Assembly: GCA_034382075.1 (NCBI GenBank) | Contig: JAXMOZ010000047.1 | Coordinates: 1-27,815, forward strand | Source of the DNA: JAEULH01 sp034382075 | Lineage (GTDB): Bacteria; Pseudomonadota; Alphaproteobacteria; Rhodospirillales; Defluviicoccaceae | Direction: 5' to 3' | DNA: 27,815 nt | Position numbers and translations under genes: made by a program | In this document: positions 8,529-15,425 of the stretch, in pieces | Numbering within the stretch: position 1 is the first letter of the stretch | Layout of the letters: each line of letters starts with the position of its first letter | Notes under the pieces: generated by a model | Databases searched by the model: none | Seen by the model: the letters and a program-made list of their open reading frames with translations, nothing else | What the model was told of the DNA's origin: nothing

Positions 8529-10034
8529 TCACGGCACCTTCTTGAGTGGGGCATGCCCGCGGGCCACGCGAAAGCCGACGAGATAGTTGCGTGTAACCGC
8601 CGGGAAGTGAAAACGTGACGCCGATCGGAGGAACCTCGCGTCGTTGTTCCAGGAGCCGCCGCGGAGGACGCGGTCATTTGAAGAAGCCGGACCTTCGTGA
8701 TCCGTCCATGCCGACCCATCAGCAGGAGCAACTTCGTAGCCGTAGCTGTCGTGCCATATGTCCTCAACCCACTCCAGAACGTTCCCGTGCATATCGTGGA
8801 GGCCCCAGGGGTTTGGCAGGTAATCCGTAGCCTCCGTAGTTGATCCAACCATACCACCGAAGTTAGCGTCCCTCGTAGTAATCTGGTCGCCGGTCCAATA
8901 ACGCTTTGTCGTTCCTGCGCGGCAGGCGTACTCCCACTCCGCTTCCGAAGTTAGCCGGTAAGGCTCTCCGGTAACTTCGGCAAGCCAATCAACATATGCT
9001 TTTGCGTCTGTCCATGAGACGTTTATCACGGGCCGCGAAGCTCTGCCCCAGTTCTCGTCGTGGGGCTTCGCGCGACGCTTGGTCTCAGAGCAAAAGAAGT
9101 CGTACTCGGAAAACGTTATGGGGAAGCGCCCGATCGCGAAAGGGCGGCCGATGGTCACAAGGTGCTGGTAACGCTCTTGGCTTGTTTTCTGTTCGTCGCT
9201 ATCAGGCGACCCCATCATGAATTCGCCGGGTGGCAACTCCACCATCATGGGGAATTTGGGATGGTCAACACCTCTCGGACCCCGAACCATCGGCGGCTCA
9301 AGTCCGGGCGCGTCCCGGAGGATCCGCAGTGAACTTGTACCATGACTGTCCCACGGATATCGCGTGACCCGCTCGAAAATATCTACAGTATCTGAATGTA
9401 GATTGTCTTGCTTGGGAACCTCCTTTACTTCCTCGTTCCGCACAGAAAACCTGATCACCACCGGCGCGCGCCCCTCCTGTTCACGCGCTGCCTCCACGGC
9501 CGCCGGCTTCGGCTGTTTGGGCGGAAGAGGCCTCGCAGCGTCCGCGCCCGGCTTCTCCGTGCCGACGGGAGGCTTCTTGACCGCGGGCTCATTTCGCAGA
9601 TGGCCCCACAGCGCGCTGAAACCTTCATCGACATCCACCTGATGGCGAGTGAAGCTACTTACCATCCAGGGGACGTTCTTGTCGCTTCCATCCGAGAACA
9701 GGACCGGCACAAACTTACGGCTGACAGAGCCAGAATTATACAGGATGTGCCGTATGAAGTTGGCCTCCCAGAGCACGCCCAACCCTCTGCCGGCTTCTTC
9801 TTCACCTTCAACCCGCCGCAGGTATGTGTCGGTGCACACCATCAGCACGAAGTCAGCTCGAACAATCTGACGTTGGCACCATAACGGCCACCCTTCCGCC
9901 GGAGAGACCTCGTATTGGTCGACCTCGGCGTCGACGCCGTTCTGCCGAAGCCGGTTGGCAAGCTCCAGCACCCGCTGTTCGTGCTGCGGGCTGTCATGGC
10001 TGTAACTGATGAAGACCTTCGGCGGGTTCGCCAA
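8529..10034 (-). CDS. SEFIR-domain protein fused to an FGE/SUMF1-like (C-type-lectin fold) domain
   Basis: 501 residues. Residues 5-150 form a SEFIR (TIR-like) domain: KVFISYSHD at the start, then the DFVLMVCTDTY strand and KFVPVLF. A proline/alanine-rich linker spans about 150-260. Residues 262-493 are a formylglycine-generating-enzyme-like domain: MVELPPGEFMMGS, RPVINVSWTDAKAYVDWL, RLTSEAEWEYACRAG, GLHDMHGNVLEW, LRGGSW and a final GFRVARG. The cysteines of true FGE oxidases near GGSW are absent (NNDARFLR there), so a binding rather than sulfatase-activating role is inferred. The start is TTG at 10034: an in-frame TGA lies just upstream with no ATG or GTG between, and a perfect AAGGAGG sits 8 bases before it. 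SEFIR/TIR-FGE architectures occur among signalling and conflict proteins; immunity function is inference. Confidence 0.88.
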   Translation of the reverse strand: MANPPKVFISYSHDSPQHEQRVLELANRLRQNGVDAEVDQYEVSPAEGWPLWCQRQIVRADFVLMVCTDTYLRRVEGEEEAGRGLGVLWEANFIRHILYNSGSVSRKFVPVLFSDGSDKNVPWMVSSFTRHQVDVDEGFSALWGHLRNEPAVKKPPVGTEKPGADAARPLPPKQPKPAAVEAAREQEGRAPVVIRFSVRNEEVKEVPKQDNLHSDTVDIFERVTRYPWDSHGTSSLRILRDAPGLEPPMVRGPRGVDHPKFPMMVELPPGEFMMGSPDSDEQKTSQERYQHLVTIGRPFAIGRFPITFSEYDFFCSETKRRAKPHDENWGRASRPVINVSWTDAKAYVDWLAEVTGEPYRLTSEAEWEYACRAGTTKRYWTGDQITTRDANFGGMVGSTTEATDYLPNPWGLHDMHGNVLEWVEDIWHDSYGYEVAPADGSAWTDHEGPASSNDRVLRGGSWNNDARFLRSASRFHFPAVTRNYLVGFRVARGHAPLKKVP

Positions 10035-10255
10035 CCGTCCTGCCTCCTTGCGCGCTGCACCTCATAGCTGAACCCCGCGCCCTGGTGAAGCATGCCGCAG
10101 CACGATGGCAGCTGAGACCGCGACGCTCACCGGTTCGTCCTGAGCAAGCGAGCAGCGCCGACCTCCTCCCTATTCGTGATTCCTGCTTGAGCCTTTTCTT
10201 TGAAAGCCACCTGCCCGCGGCGTTCGCCCTGCACCGCGGCGCAGGGCGCAAGGCG
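10035..10255 (-). promoter_or_regulatory. Upstream region of the SEFIR-FGE gene
   Basis: These 221 bases separate the SEFIR-FGE start from the stop of the next minus-strand gene. They contain the AAGGAGG ribosome-binding site just before the TTG start. No convincing -35/-10 pair and no conserved small ORF was found. Confidence 0.35.
10225..10248. terminator. Hairpin just after the exported-protein gene
   Basis: An 8-bp perfect stem (10225-10232 with 10241-10248) with an 8-base loop lies 8 bases past the stop codon of the minus-strand gene at 10256. There is no T run after it on the minus strand, so it may be a weak or Rho-assisted terminator. Confidence 0.35.
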
Positions 10256-11992
10256 TCAGCTCCTTCTCGCCGCAGCCATGGCCGCTTTCAGCCGGTCCGG
10301 ATCGACGGCCACGAGCAGCGCCGTCCCCGTGCGGCTCGAAGCGGCGAAGTAGAAGCGCGCACCGGCGGTCGCATCGTGGCCATAGAGGAAGATTTTCTGT
10401 GCAAGCGTCGGCTCCAACGCCTTCAGGTCGCCGAGGAAGGAGGCCTTGTTGGCGACCAAGTCGAACTCGAAGAACTTGCCGTTGGTGGTCAGCACGTAGG
10501 CCTTCTTCTGCTCGGGGAAGACCTGGAAGACCCAGGCGTAGCCGAGGCGGTCGCTCGACTCCTGGCCGATGCTGCCCAGGTAGGTCCAGGTCTGGCCGCT
10601 GGGCAGGTCCCTGAACTCGTAGATATGACCGACGTTGTCCATGAGGAGGCAGCTGCGTTCTTCCACTGCGGAGAAGCATTGCGCGGCATCGACGGCGCGC
10701 TGGTTGTGCAGCATCCACGTCTTCTTCTCGGCGATCGTCTTGCTGGTGGGGTCGTAGACGTAGACGTGGTTGAACACGGCGGGGTCGTACGAGCCGCCAT
10801 AGCCTGTGGACTGGTCGTTGCCGGCGGTGAAGTAGAGCCGGCCGGCGCGGTCCAGCCACATCGTCCGGCCCGGATAGACATACGGCCTGCGGTAGTCCGG
10901 GCGGCCGAGGTGCGTGCTCTTGCCGGTGGCGATGTCGTAGCGGTAGAGGTCGCCCGTGGGGGCGATCGCCGCGTAGATGCAGTTGTTGGCTGGATCGACC
11001 ACCTGGGCGATGACCCCGCCATGAGCCGCGCCCGTCCCGCCCGGCTGCGCCGCGCTGAGGTCGAGGAACCGGTTGGCGCCGGTGTCGTATGCGTACCAGT
11101 GGAAGCCGCGGCGGCTGAGGTAGGTGGCGTCGAGGCTGGAGGTGTCGAGCGTGGCGACGTAAGCGCGGCCGTTGTGCCAGGCCGGCCGCGTGTGGAACTT
11201 CTCTGCCGTCTCCCCCGAATGCCAGTTGCCTGCGGCTTGGGATGCGCTCTTGGCGTCCCCGACGTAGCTGAGGACGCCGTCGTGAAGCCGGTAGAGCGCC
11301 GAGTTGGTGGTGTGGTCCATGCCGGCCACGTAGACGTCGCCGGACGGCGTCGATGCCGCCCCGGACCAGCTCTGGGTCGGGAGGAGCCCGTTCGGGGTCT
11401 TCGGCATCGGCCAGTACCAGATGCCGTCGAGCTTGCCGTTGATCGCTGTTGCGCTGGGCTCTACCGCGCCCGCCGGTGCCTGCACCGCCTGGAGCTGCCA
11501 CTGCGGCTTGGCGCAGGCAATGTCGGTGCAGCCGCATTTCCACGCGCCGGCGTTGCTCTGGCAGACGTAGCCGAGCAGGTAGCGCGGGGTCTCCCCGATC
11601 GGCATCGAGGCGGTGGCGCTCCCCTTGTACCAGGTGTCGCTGATGAGCGCCGATCCGGACAGCGGCAACTCCTGCCAGGCCGAGCCGGTCCAGTAGAGGG
11701 CGTTCTTGTAGACGTATTGCTCGGCGGAGCCGCTGCCGACGCTGATCTTGGCGGCGCCGGCTGCGCAGTCGGTGCCCTGGAGCAGAAGCTCCTTCGCCGG
11801 GGTGAAGGGGTTGTAGGCGGCGGCGAAACCCGAAGGTGTTGCCGCCGACGCGGTGAGCAGGTTGCCGCAGGGCGCCGCCGAGGCGGCGCCGGCGGCCGAA
11901 AGCGCGGCAAGAACCGCAACGCTCCACAACAGAGTTTGCAGGCGCTTTTGGGGCAAAACGCCGATGCCCGTAACGAGACGGCGAAACTTCAT
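10256..11992 (-). CDS. Exported beta-propeller-like protein of unknown function
   Basis: 578 residues from the ATG at 11992, chosen because AAGG lies 7 bases before it and a signal peptide follows at once; an upstream ATG at 12055 adds 21 poorly supported residues. The N-terminus has basic residues (MKFRRL), a hydrophobic core (LLWSVAVLAAL) and an ASA-A cleavage site near residue 40, so Sec export is likely. Residues 40-170 are Cys-containing with a W-rich segment (LYWTGSAWQELPL). The remainder shows repeated blade-like stretches such as DLYRYDIATGK, HVYVYDPTSK and KFFEFDLV, as in kelch or quinoprotein-like propellers. No catalytic signature was recognised. It lies downstream of the tail-fibre-like gene on the same strand but has its own 168-base leader. 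Confidence 0.8.
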   Translation of the reverse strand: MKFRRLVTGIGVLPQKRLQTLLWSVAVLAALSAAGAASAAPCGNLLTASAATPSGFAAAYNPFTPAKELLLQGTDCAAGAAKISVGSGSAEQYVYKNALYWTGSAWQELPLSGSALISDTWYKGSATASMPIGETPRYLLGYVCQSNAGAWKCGCTDIACAKPQWQLQAVQAPAGAVEPSATAINGKLDGIWYWPMPKTPNGLLPTQSWSGAASTPSGDVYVAGMDHTTNSALYRLHDGVLSYVGDAKSASQAAGNWHSGETAEKFHTRPAWHNGRAYVATLDTSSLDATYLSRRGFHWYAYDTGANRFLDLSAAQPGGTGAAHGGVIAQVVDPANNCIYAAIAPTGDLYRYDIATGKSTHLGRPDYRRPYVYPGRTMWLDRAGRLYFTAGNDQSTGYGGSYDPAVFNHVYVYDPTSKTIAEKKTWMLHNQRAVDAAQCFSAVEERSCLLMDNVGHIYEFRDLPSGQTWTYLGSIGQESSDRLGYAWVFQVFPEQKKAYVLTTNGKFFEFDLVANKASFLGDLKALEPTLAQKIFLYGHDATAGARFYFAASSRTGTALLVAVDPDRLKAAMAAARRS

Positions 11993-12100
11993 CTCTTTGC
12001 CTTCGGTGTATGAGTAAAGGTGGCCGGGCATACCGCCCACAATGGCGGCACCCACTGCTGATTTAAGGCGGACGTTGCTTCCGGCTTAGGGGCGCGTTCT

Positions 12101-12123
12101 GGGCAGAAAATGCTGCCCTTTTT
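12101..12123 (+). terminator. Intrinsic-terminator-like hairpin with T run, plus-strand orientation
   Basis: GGGCAG (12101-12106) pairs with CTGCCC (12113-12118) and is followed by TTTTT. A second 7-bp GC-rich hairpin with a TGAA loop (12126-12143) adjoins it. No plus-strand gene ends here, so this oriented terminator has no obvious client; the paired hairpins may instead act on the minus-strand tail-fibre transcript. Confidence 0.4.
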
Positions 12124-12159
12124 GCGGGCGGCTGAAGCCGCCCCGCCGAAGAGGCAGGC

Positions 12160-13905
12160 TCAGGCTGCCCGCCGGCGCCACCAGCAGCGGAGCTGCGGCG
12201 ACGTCATGGTGCTGATGTGGCTGCCGGTGGAGAACGCGAGGATGCCGTCTGCGGCGAAGTCGATGTCGAGGGTCATGGACGCGAGGGAGGTTGCGGTCGA
12301 CGGAAAGCTCAGGGTCTGGAGCGTCACGCCGTTGCGGATGATGTTGAGGTTGCCCCCGCGCGCCGGCTGCCAGACCATGCTGATGCCGACGATGGTGGCG
12401 TCGTAGGGGATGAGAATGCCGTGGGTCGCGCTCATGTCGCCGCCGGCAAAGCGGCGTAGATAACTCATGCCATGCTCGCCGCCCCAGCCGGCGCCGTCGC
12501 TTTCCAGCTCCCCCAGCCACTTCCCGCGGACGCCGTCGTAGAAGAACAGCCAGGAGAGGTCGGTGCGATAGAAGGCGTCGCCTGCTGCCGGAGAGGCGGG
12601 GAAGCTCGTACCCTTGGGGACCCCGCCGGTGCCGCCGCCCCCTGCGGGCACCCGCCAGGTGGCGTCGGCGGCGAGGAACTTGCCGGCGGCCGCATCGCCC
12701 GCGGCCGGTGCCGGAACCGATCCGGCGAACCCACCTGCGCCCGCGTCGCCCGCAAGCAGCGGCAGCCTCGCACGGGCGATGGTGCCGCTGGCGATGGCGG
12801 CCGCGTCGTGGCCGTGGTTACCGGCGGCGACGTCCGTGGCGGCCGCGCCGAAGTTGCGGTTGAAGGCGGTGTTCTTGGTGAAGGCAGGCTCGTAGACGCC
12901 GGCGTGGTCGTGGTCGCTGCGCGCAGCGGTCTCCGCCCCGCCGCTTCCGGCGAAGCGCATGTAGCGGTTCGCTTCGCCGTCGCCCAGCGCGTCTGCGGTC
13001 TTGCCGGCAAGCCAGCCATCGGCGCGCTCGCTGGTCAGGTAGTGCAGGTGGTCGTCGGCGCTGAGGCCGACGAGCATGGCGTGAACGGACACGTTGGAGC
13101 CGCCGCCGGAGGTGCCGGCGGGAGGGACGAACCGGTGGACGAGGTCGACCACGTCGCGCGGCGAGAACGTCCGCGGCTCCCACTCGGAGCCCGAGAGCTT
13201 CTCCGCCTCGCTGACCCGAGGCGGGTTGGCCTCGGCGTCACCCGGCAGGGCCGACAGCTTGCCCTTCTCTTGCGCGGTGTAGCGCTTGGCGGCGAAGCCG
13301 TCGCGCAGGTCGTCCAGCGACTTCGTCGCCATCCAGGCCTCGGCGCGCGGAGCCGTGAGGTAATGCGGGTGGTCGTCGCCGTCGAGCCCGCGCAGCTTCC
13401 CGTGGACGAGGCTGCCGGCGACCTCGTCGCGGCTCTCCGGCCTGGGCCGGCCGCCGGCGTCGAAGGCGAGCACCCGTCCCGCCCGCCCGGGCACGGCCGG
13501 CAGGGTCATGTCGACGACCGGCTCGGTCGCGGCGATGCGCAGGCTCGTTTCCGTATCCGCCGCCACCTGCTGAAGCGCCGCCGTGAGGTAGTCGAACTCG
13601 TCGTTGATCAGCCGGGCGCTGAAGGCGCCGGCGGGCTGGAAGTCCGTCGTCCGTTCCACCACGATGCGCCTGCATACCGTGACGAGCACGCCTTCCGCCG
13701 GCGCCGCGTCGAGGACCACCGAGCCGCCGGCGCTCTCGCCGGCGCCCAGCACCGTCATCCCGGAGGCGAGCCGCTCGCCGTCGAGGAACACCTCGACGTG
13801 CTCCGGCTTGAAGATGGCAAAGGGGAAAAAGAACTCCCTCTGCGTCCCGTCGCCGACGTACTGGATCCTAGGCGGCGCGGCTGTGATCTTGATGTGCTCT
13901 TGCAT
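12160..13905 (-). CDS. Phage tail-fibre-like protein (isolated)
   Basis: 581 residues. The N-terminal ~100 residues (RIQYVGDGTQREFFFPFAIF, EHVEVFLDGERL, then DYLTAALQQVAADTETSLR) match the virion-attachment domain of T7-type tail fibres. The middle carries tail-fibre-like shaft motifs DGDDHPHYLT and SADDHLHYLT, a DHDH and a NHGH segment, and a Gly/Ala-rich stretch (about 380-440). The C-terminal ~130 residues form a different, probably receptor-binding tip, ending in CWWRRR. The ATG at 13905 has GAGGAA 6-7 bases upstream. No capsid, terminase, portal, lysis or integrase gene lies in the window, so this is either a prophage relic, part of a particle encoded elsewhere, or a captured adhesin. 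Family is fairly secure; role is not. Confidence 0.75.
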   Translation of the reverse strand: MQEHIKITAAPPRIQYVGDGTQREFFFPFAIFKPEHVEVFLDGERLASGMTVLGAGESAGGSVVLDAAPAEGVLVTVCRRIVVERTTDFQPAGAFSARLINDEFDYLTAALQQVAADTETSLRIAATEPVVDMTLPAVPGRAGRVLAFDAGGRPRPESRDEVAGSLVHGKLRGLDGDDHPHYLTAPRAEAWMATKSLDDLRDGFAAKRYTAQEKGKLSALPGDAEANPPRVSEAEKLSGSEWEPRTFSPRDVVDLVHRFVPPAGTSGGGSNVSVHAMLVGLSADDHLHYLTSERADGWLAGKTADALGDGEANRYMRFAGSGGAETAARSDHDHAGVYEPAFTKNTAFNRNFGAAATDVAAGNHGHDAAAIASGTIARARLPLLAGDAGAGGFAGSVPAPAAGDAAAGKFLAADATWRVPAGGGGTGGVPKGTSFPASPAAGDAFYRTDLSWLFFYDGVRGKWLGELESDGAGWGGEHGMSYLRRFAGGDMSATHGILIPYDATIVGISMVWQPARGGNLNIIRNGVTLQTLSFPSTATSLASMTLDIDFAADGILAFSTGSHISTMTSPQLRCWWRRRAA

Positions 13906-14112
13906 GAAAATTCCTCGGGGATCGGAGGCAGGGTGGTAGAAGCGGGGGGTCGCGCGGAAATGGGAACCGCTTGCCGCGGTCAGGCGCCCGGCGGCAGCTT
14001 TAGATCATATTCCTTATGTAGGTCTGTATACCTATGAGCGGGAATCGTCAAGGAATGGCCGTGCCGCCGGCGGGGCTGTCCGGCGCGCGGTGAGGCAAGG
14101 AGGGCGAAGCCC
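13906..14112. promoter_or_regulatory. Divergent promoter region between tail-fibre-like gene and paaY
   Basis: The region holds the starts of two divergent genes. An AT-rich patch at about 14001-14035 stands out from the surroundings and contains an inverted repeat TAGGT-N6-ACCTA (14019-14034), a possible operator. The paaY start is preceded by AAGGAGG, a strong ribosome-binding site. Exact promoter hexamers cannot be fixed. Confidence 0.4.
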
Positions 14113-14718
14113 ATGGTCAAGGTCTACGCCATCGATGGCGTCATCCCGGTGGTGCACCCGAGCGCCTTCGTCCATCCCTCGGCGGTGCTGATCGGCGACG
14201 TCGTCGTGGGTGCCGGCTGCTACATCGGCCCCTCCGCCTCGCTTCGCGGCGACATCGGCCGGATCATCGTCGAGGAGGGCGCCAACGTGCAGGACCAGTG
14301 CGTGCTCCACTGCTTCCCGCAAGCGGAGTGCCGCATCGGACCGTGGGGGCATATCGGCCACGGCGCCGTGCTCCACGGCGCCACGGTGGGCGCGCACGCG
14401 CTCGTCGGGATGAACGCGGTGCTGATGGACGGCTCGGAAATCGGCGACTACGCGTTCGTCGCCGCCATGTCGTTCGTGGCCGGTGGCTTCGTCGTCCCAC
14501 CGCGCTCGCTCGCAGCCGGCGTCCCGGCCAAGATCAGGCGCACGCTCGGCGACGACGAGATCGCCTGGAAGCGCCGCGGCACCGAGGAGTATCAGCGCAT
14601 CGCCAAACGCAGCCGGGAGACGATGCGGCAGGTCGAGGCGCTGAGCGAGCTCGACGCGAACCGCCCGACCCTCCCCGTCGAGGCGCACCACCCGCTCCAC
14701 GTCGTCCGCGGGCGGTGA
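14113..14718 (+). CDS. paaY: PaaY/CaiE-type hexapeptide-repeat protein (gamma-carbonic-anhydrase fold)
   Basis: 201 residues, close to E. coli PaaY along the whole length (IDGVIPVVHPSAFVHPSAV, SLRGDIGRI, ALVGMNAVLMDG, IAWKRRGTEEYQ). Family proteins form left-handed beta-helix trimers with a metal site; His66, His83 and His88 fit the gamma-class zinc ligands, the last two spaced by five as expected. PaaY is a thioesterase that clears dead-end ring-hydroxylated CoA thioesters in phenylacetate degradation. CaiE-type paralogues act in carnitine metabolism, so the substrate is uncertain. No other paa or cai gene is near. AAGGAGG precedes the ATG. Confidence 0.88.
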   Translation: MVKVYAIDGVIPVVHPSAFVHPSAVLIGDVVVGAGCYIGPSASLRGDIGRIIVEEGANVQDQCVLHCFPQAECRIGPWGHIGHGAVLHGATVGAHALVGMNAVLMDGSEIGDYAFVAAMSFVAGGFVVPPRSLAAGVPAKIRRTLGDDEIAWKRRGTEEYQRIAKRSRETMRQVEALSELDANRPTLPVEAHHPLHVVRGR

Positions 14719-14730
14719 AGCTGCACGCGC

Positions 14731-14750
14731 CGGCGGCGTCGTTGCCGCCG
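14731..14750. terminator. Hairpin after paaY
   Basis: CGGCGGC (14731-14737) pairs with GCCGCCG (14744-14750) around a 6-base loop, 13 bases after the paaY stop. There is no T run, so this is a weak candidate. Confidence 0.3.
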
Positions 14751-14801
14751 CGCGCCGAAGGCCCGGGCCCAGGCCCCGAGCCCACTGCAAGCGCCGGAAA
14801 G

Positions 14802-14809
14802 CCGCGGGT
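14802..14809 (+). repeat. Target-site duplication, left copy
   Basis: CCGCGGGT directly abuts the left terminal inverted repeat and is identical to the right copy at 17899-17906. Confidence 0.9.
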
Positions 14810-14830
14810 GGTAGTGTCTCAGTTTGAAAT
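14810..14830 (+). repeat. Left terminal inverted repeat
   Basis: 21 bases perfectly complementary in inverted order to 17878-17898. The inner end lies 12 bases from the stop codon of the HicA-like ORF. Confidence 0.93.
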
Positions 14831-14842
14831 GGGTGCTGGCGC

Positions 14843-15055
14843 TTAGTGCCTTACGATGGCAGCCAAGCCATTCACGGAGATTATGTCCGTGAAAACGGGC
14901 GACGGATATCCGCGAGGATGTCTCGGCGGTGGGACGGAGAAGTGCTCCCCGCTAGGGGAGATCCATATGGTTCCACCGTGCCACCGGTCTTGTGTCTGGA
15001 CACACCCTCTGCAGAGAAGCTCCTGAAAAAGCTCTTCTTCAGACCAGAACTTCAT
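14843..15055 (-). CDS. HicA-like small protein (putative toxin of passenger pair)
   Basis: 70 residues. The pattern resembles a HicA double-stranded-RNA-binding fold: an N-terminal helix ELFQELLCRG, then strands TIWISPSG and HFSVPPP, then a helix-like FTDIISVNGLA. HicA toxins cleave mRNA, but the usual GSH catalytic motif is replaced here by HGGT, so activity is uncertain. Its ATG overlaps the TGA of the upstream HicB-like gene by 4 bases (ATGA), the hallmark of a translationally coupled pair. It ends 12 bases from the inner edge of the left inverted repeat. Gene reality is well supported; family is a similarity judgement by eye. Confidence 0.5.
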   Translation of the reverse strand: MKFWSEEELFQELLCRGCVQTQDRWHGGTIWISPSGEHFSVPPPRHPRGYPSPVFTDIISVNGLAAIVRH

Positions 15056-15348
15056 GCGGCCAGCCGGCTGCTGAACCTAAACCTAGCCGCGTCGACCACC
15101 GCTGGGCTTGATGATCTGGCATCTCCCGCGCCTATGAGACTCAAGAAATCCTCAACAGCCATAACCGGCTCGATTCTGGCATCTACGTTCTCGTTGAGCC
15201 GCAAGATGAGCTGGAGTCCGCACGACACCTCTTCGAACGCCTCACGTGGGTCGGTGCTTGCCACGTAGAACCCCTTCACGTCGGGCGACGTGAATATATG
15301 CATCCCATCGATGTTCCTATACTTCACGCTTATTGCGCCCGCGCACAT
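15052..15348 (-). CDS. HicB/DUF1902-like small protein (putative antitoxin of passenger pair)
   Basis: 98 residues. The segment from ISVKYRNIDG through FTSPDVKGFYVASTDPREA to a helix LQLILRLNEN follows the HicB-type partial RNase-H-like fold (strand, xSPDVxG, helix EAFEEV). The C-terminal 30 residues are Ser/Ala/Arg-rich with no clear DNA-binding motif. GAGGG lies just upstream of the ATG. Translationally coupled to the next gene by an ATGA overlap. A palindrome CTGCT-N5-AGCAG (15389-15403) sits about 40 bases upstream and could be an operator. It lies 77 bases downstream of the transposase stop on the same strand. Confidence 0.55.
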   Translation of the reverse strand: MCAGAISVKYRNIDGMHIFTSPDVKGFYVASTDPREAFEEVSCGLQLILRLNENVDARIEPVMAVEDFLSLIGAGDARSSSPAVVDAARFRFSSRLAA

Positions 15349-15388
15349 GGTGCCCTCGCATAATAAAAACCAACGTCAGCAACGCTCG

Positions 15389-15403
15389 CTGCTGGTATAG
15401 CAG
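15389..15403. promoter_or_regulatory. Small palindrome upstream of the HicB/HicA-like pair
   Basis: CTGCT and AGCAG are separated by 5 bases in the 77-base gap between the transposase stop and the HicB-like start. It is a possible operator for antitoxin autoregulation or a small transposase hairpin. Confidence 0.3.
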
Positions 15404-15425
15404 TACGAGCCTCCTGGCGCGAGTT

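Noticed and set aside
8529..8700. Diversity-generating retroelement variable region with template repeat
   Set aside because: The C-terminal FGE segment fits, but no reverse transcriptase, accessory gene or second copy of the segment is present in the window. Kept only as a hypothesis under the SEFIR-FGE finding.
10085..12013. Long plus-strand open frame of 642 codons
   Set aside because: Arg/Ala/Val-rich low-complexity translation opposite the exported-protein gene, which has a signal peptide, ribosome-binding site and ordered repeats. A high-GC shadow frame.
12160..13905. Prophage
   Set aside because: Only one phage-like gene; no integrase, att repeats, terminase, capsid or lysis genes are visible.
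14846..15268. Plus-strand 140-codon ORF at the left end of the transposon
   Set aside because: Opposite the ATGA-coupled HicB/HicA-like pair, which has a better ribosome-binding site and protein-like composition.
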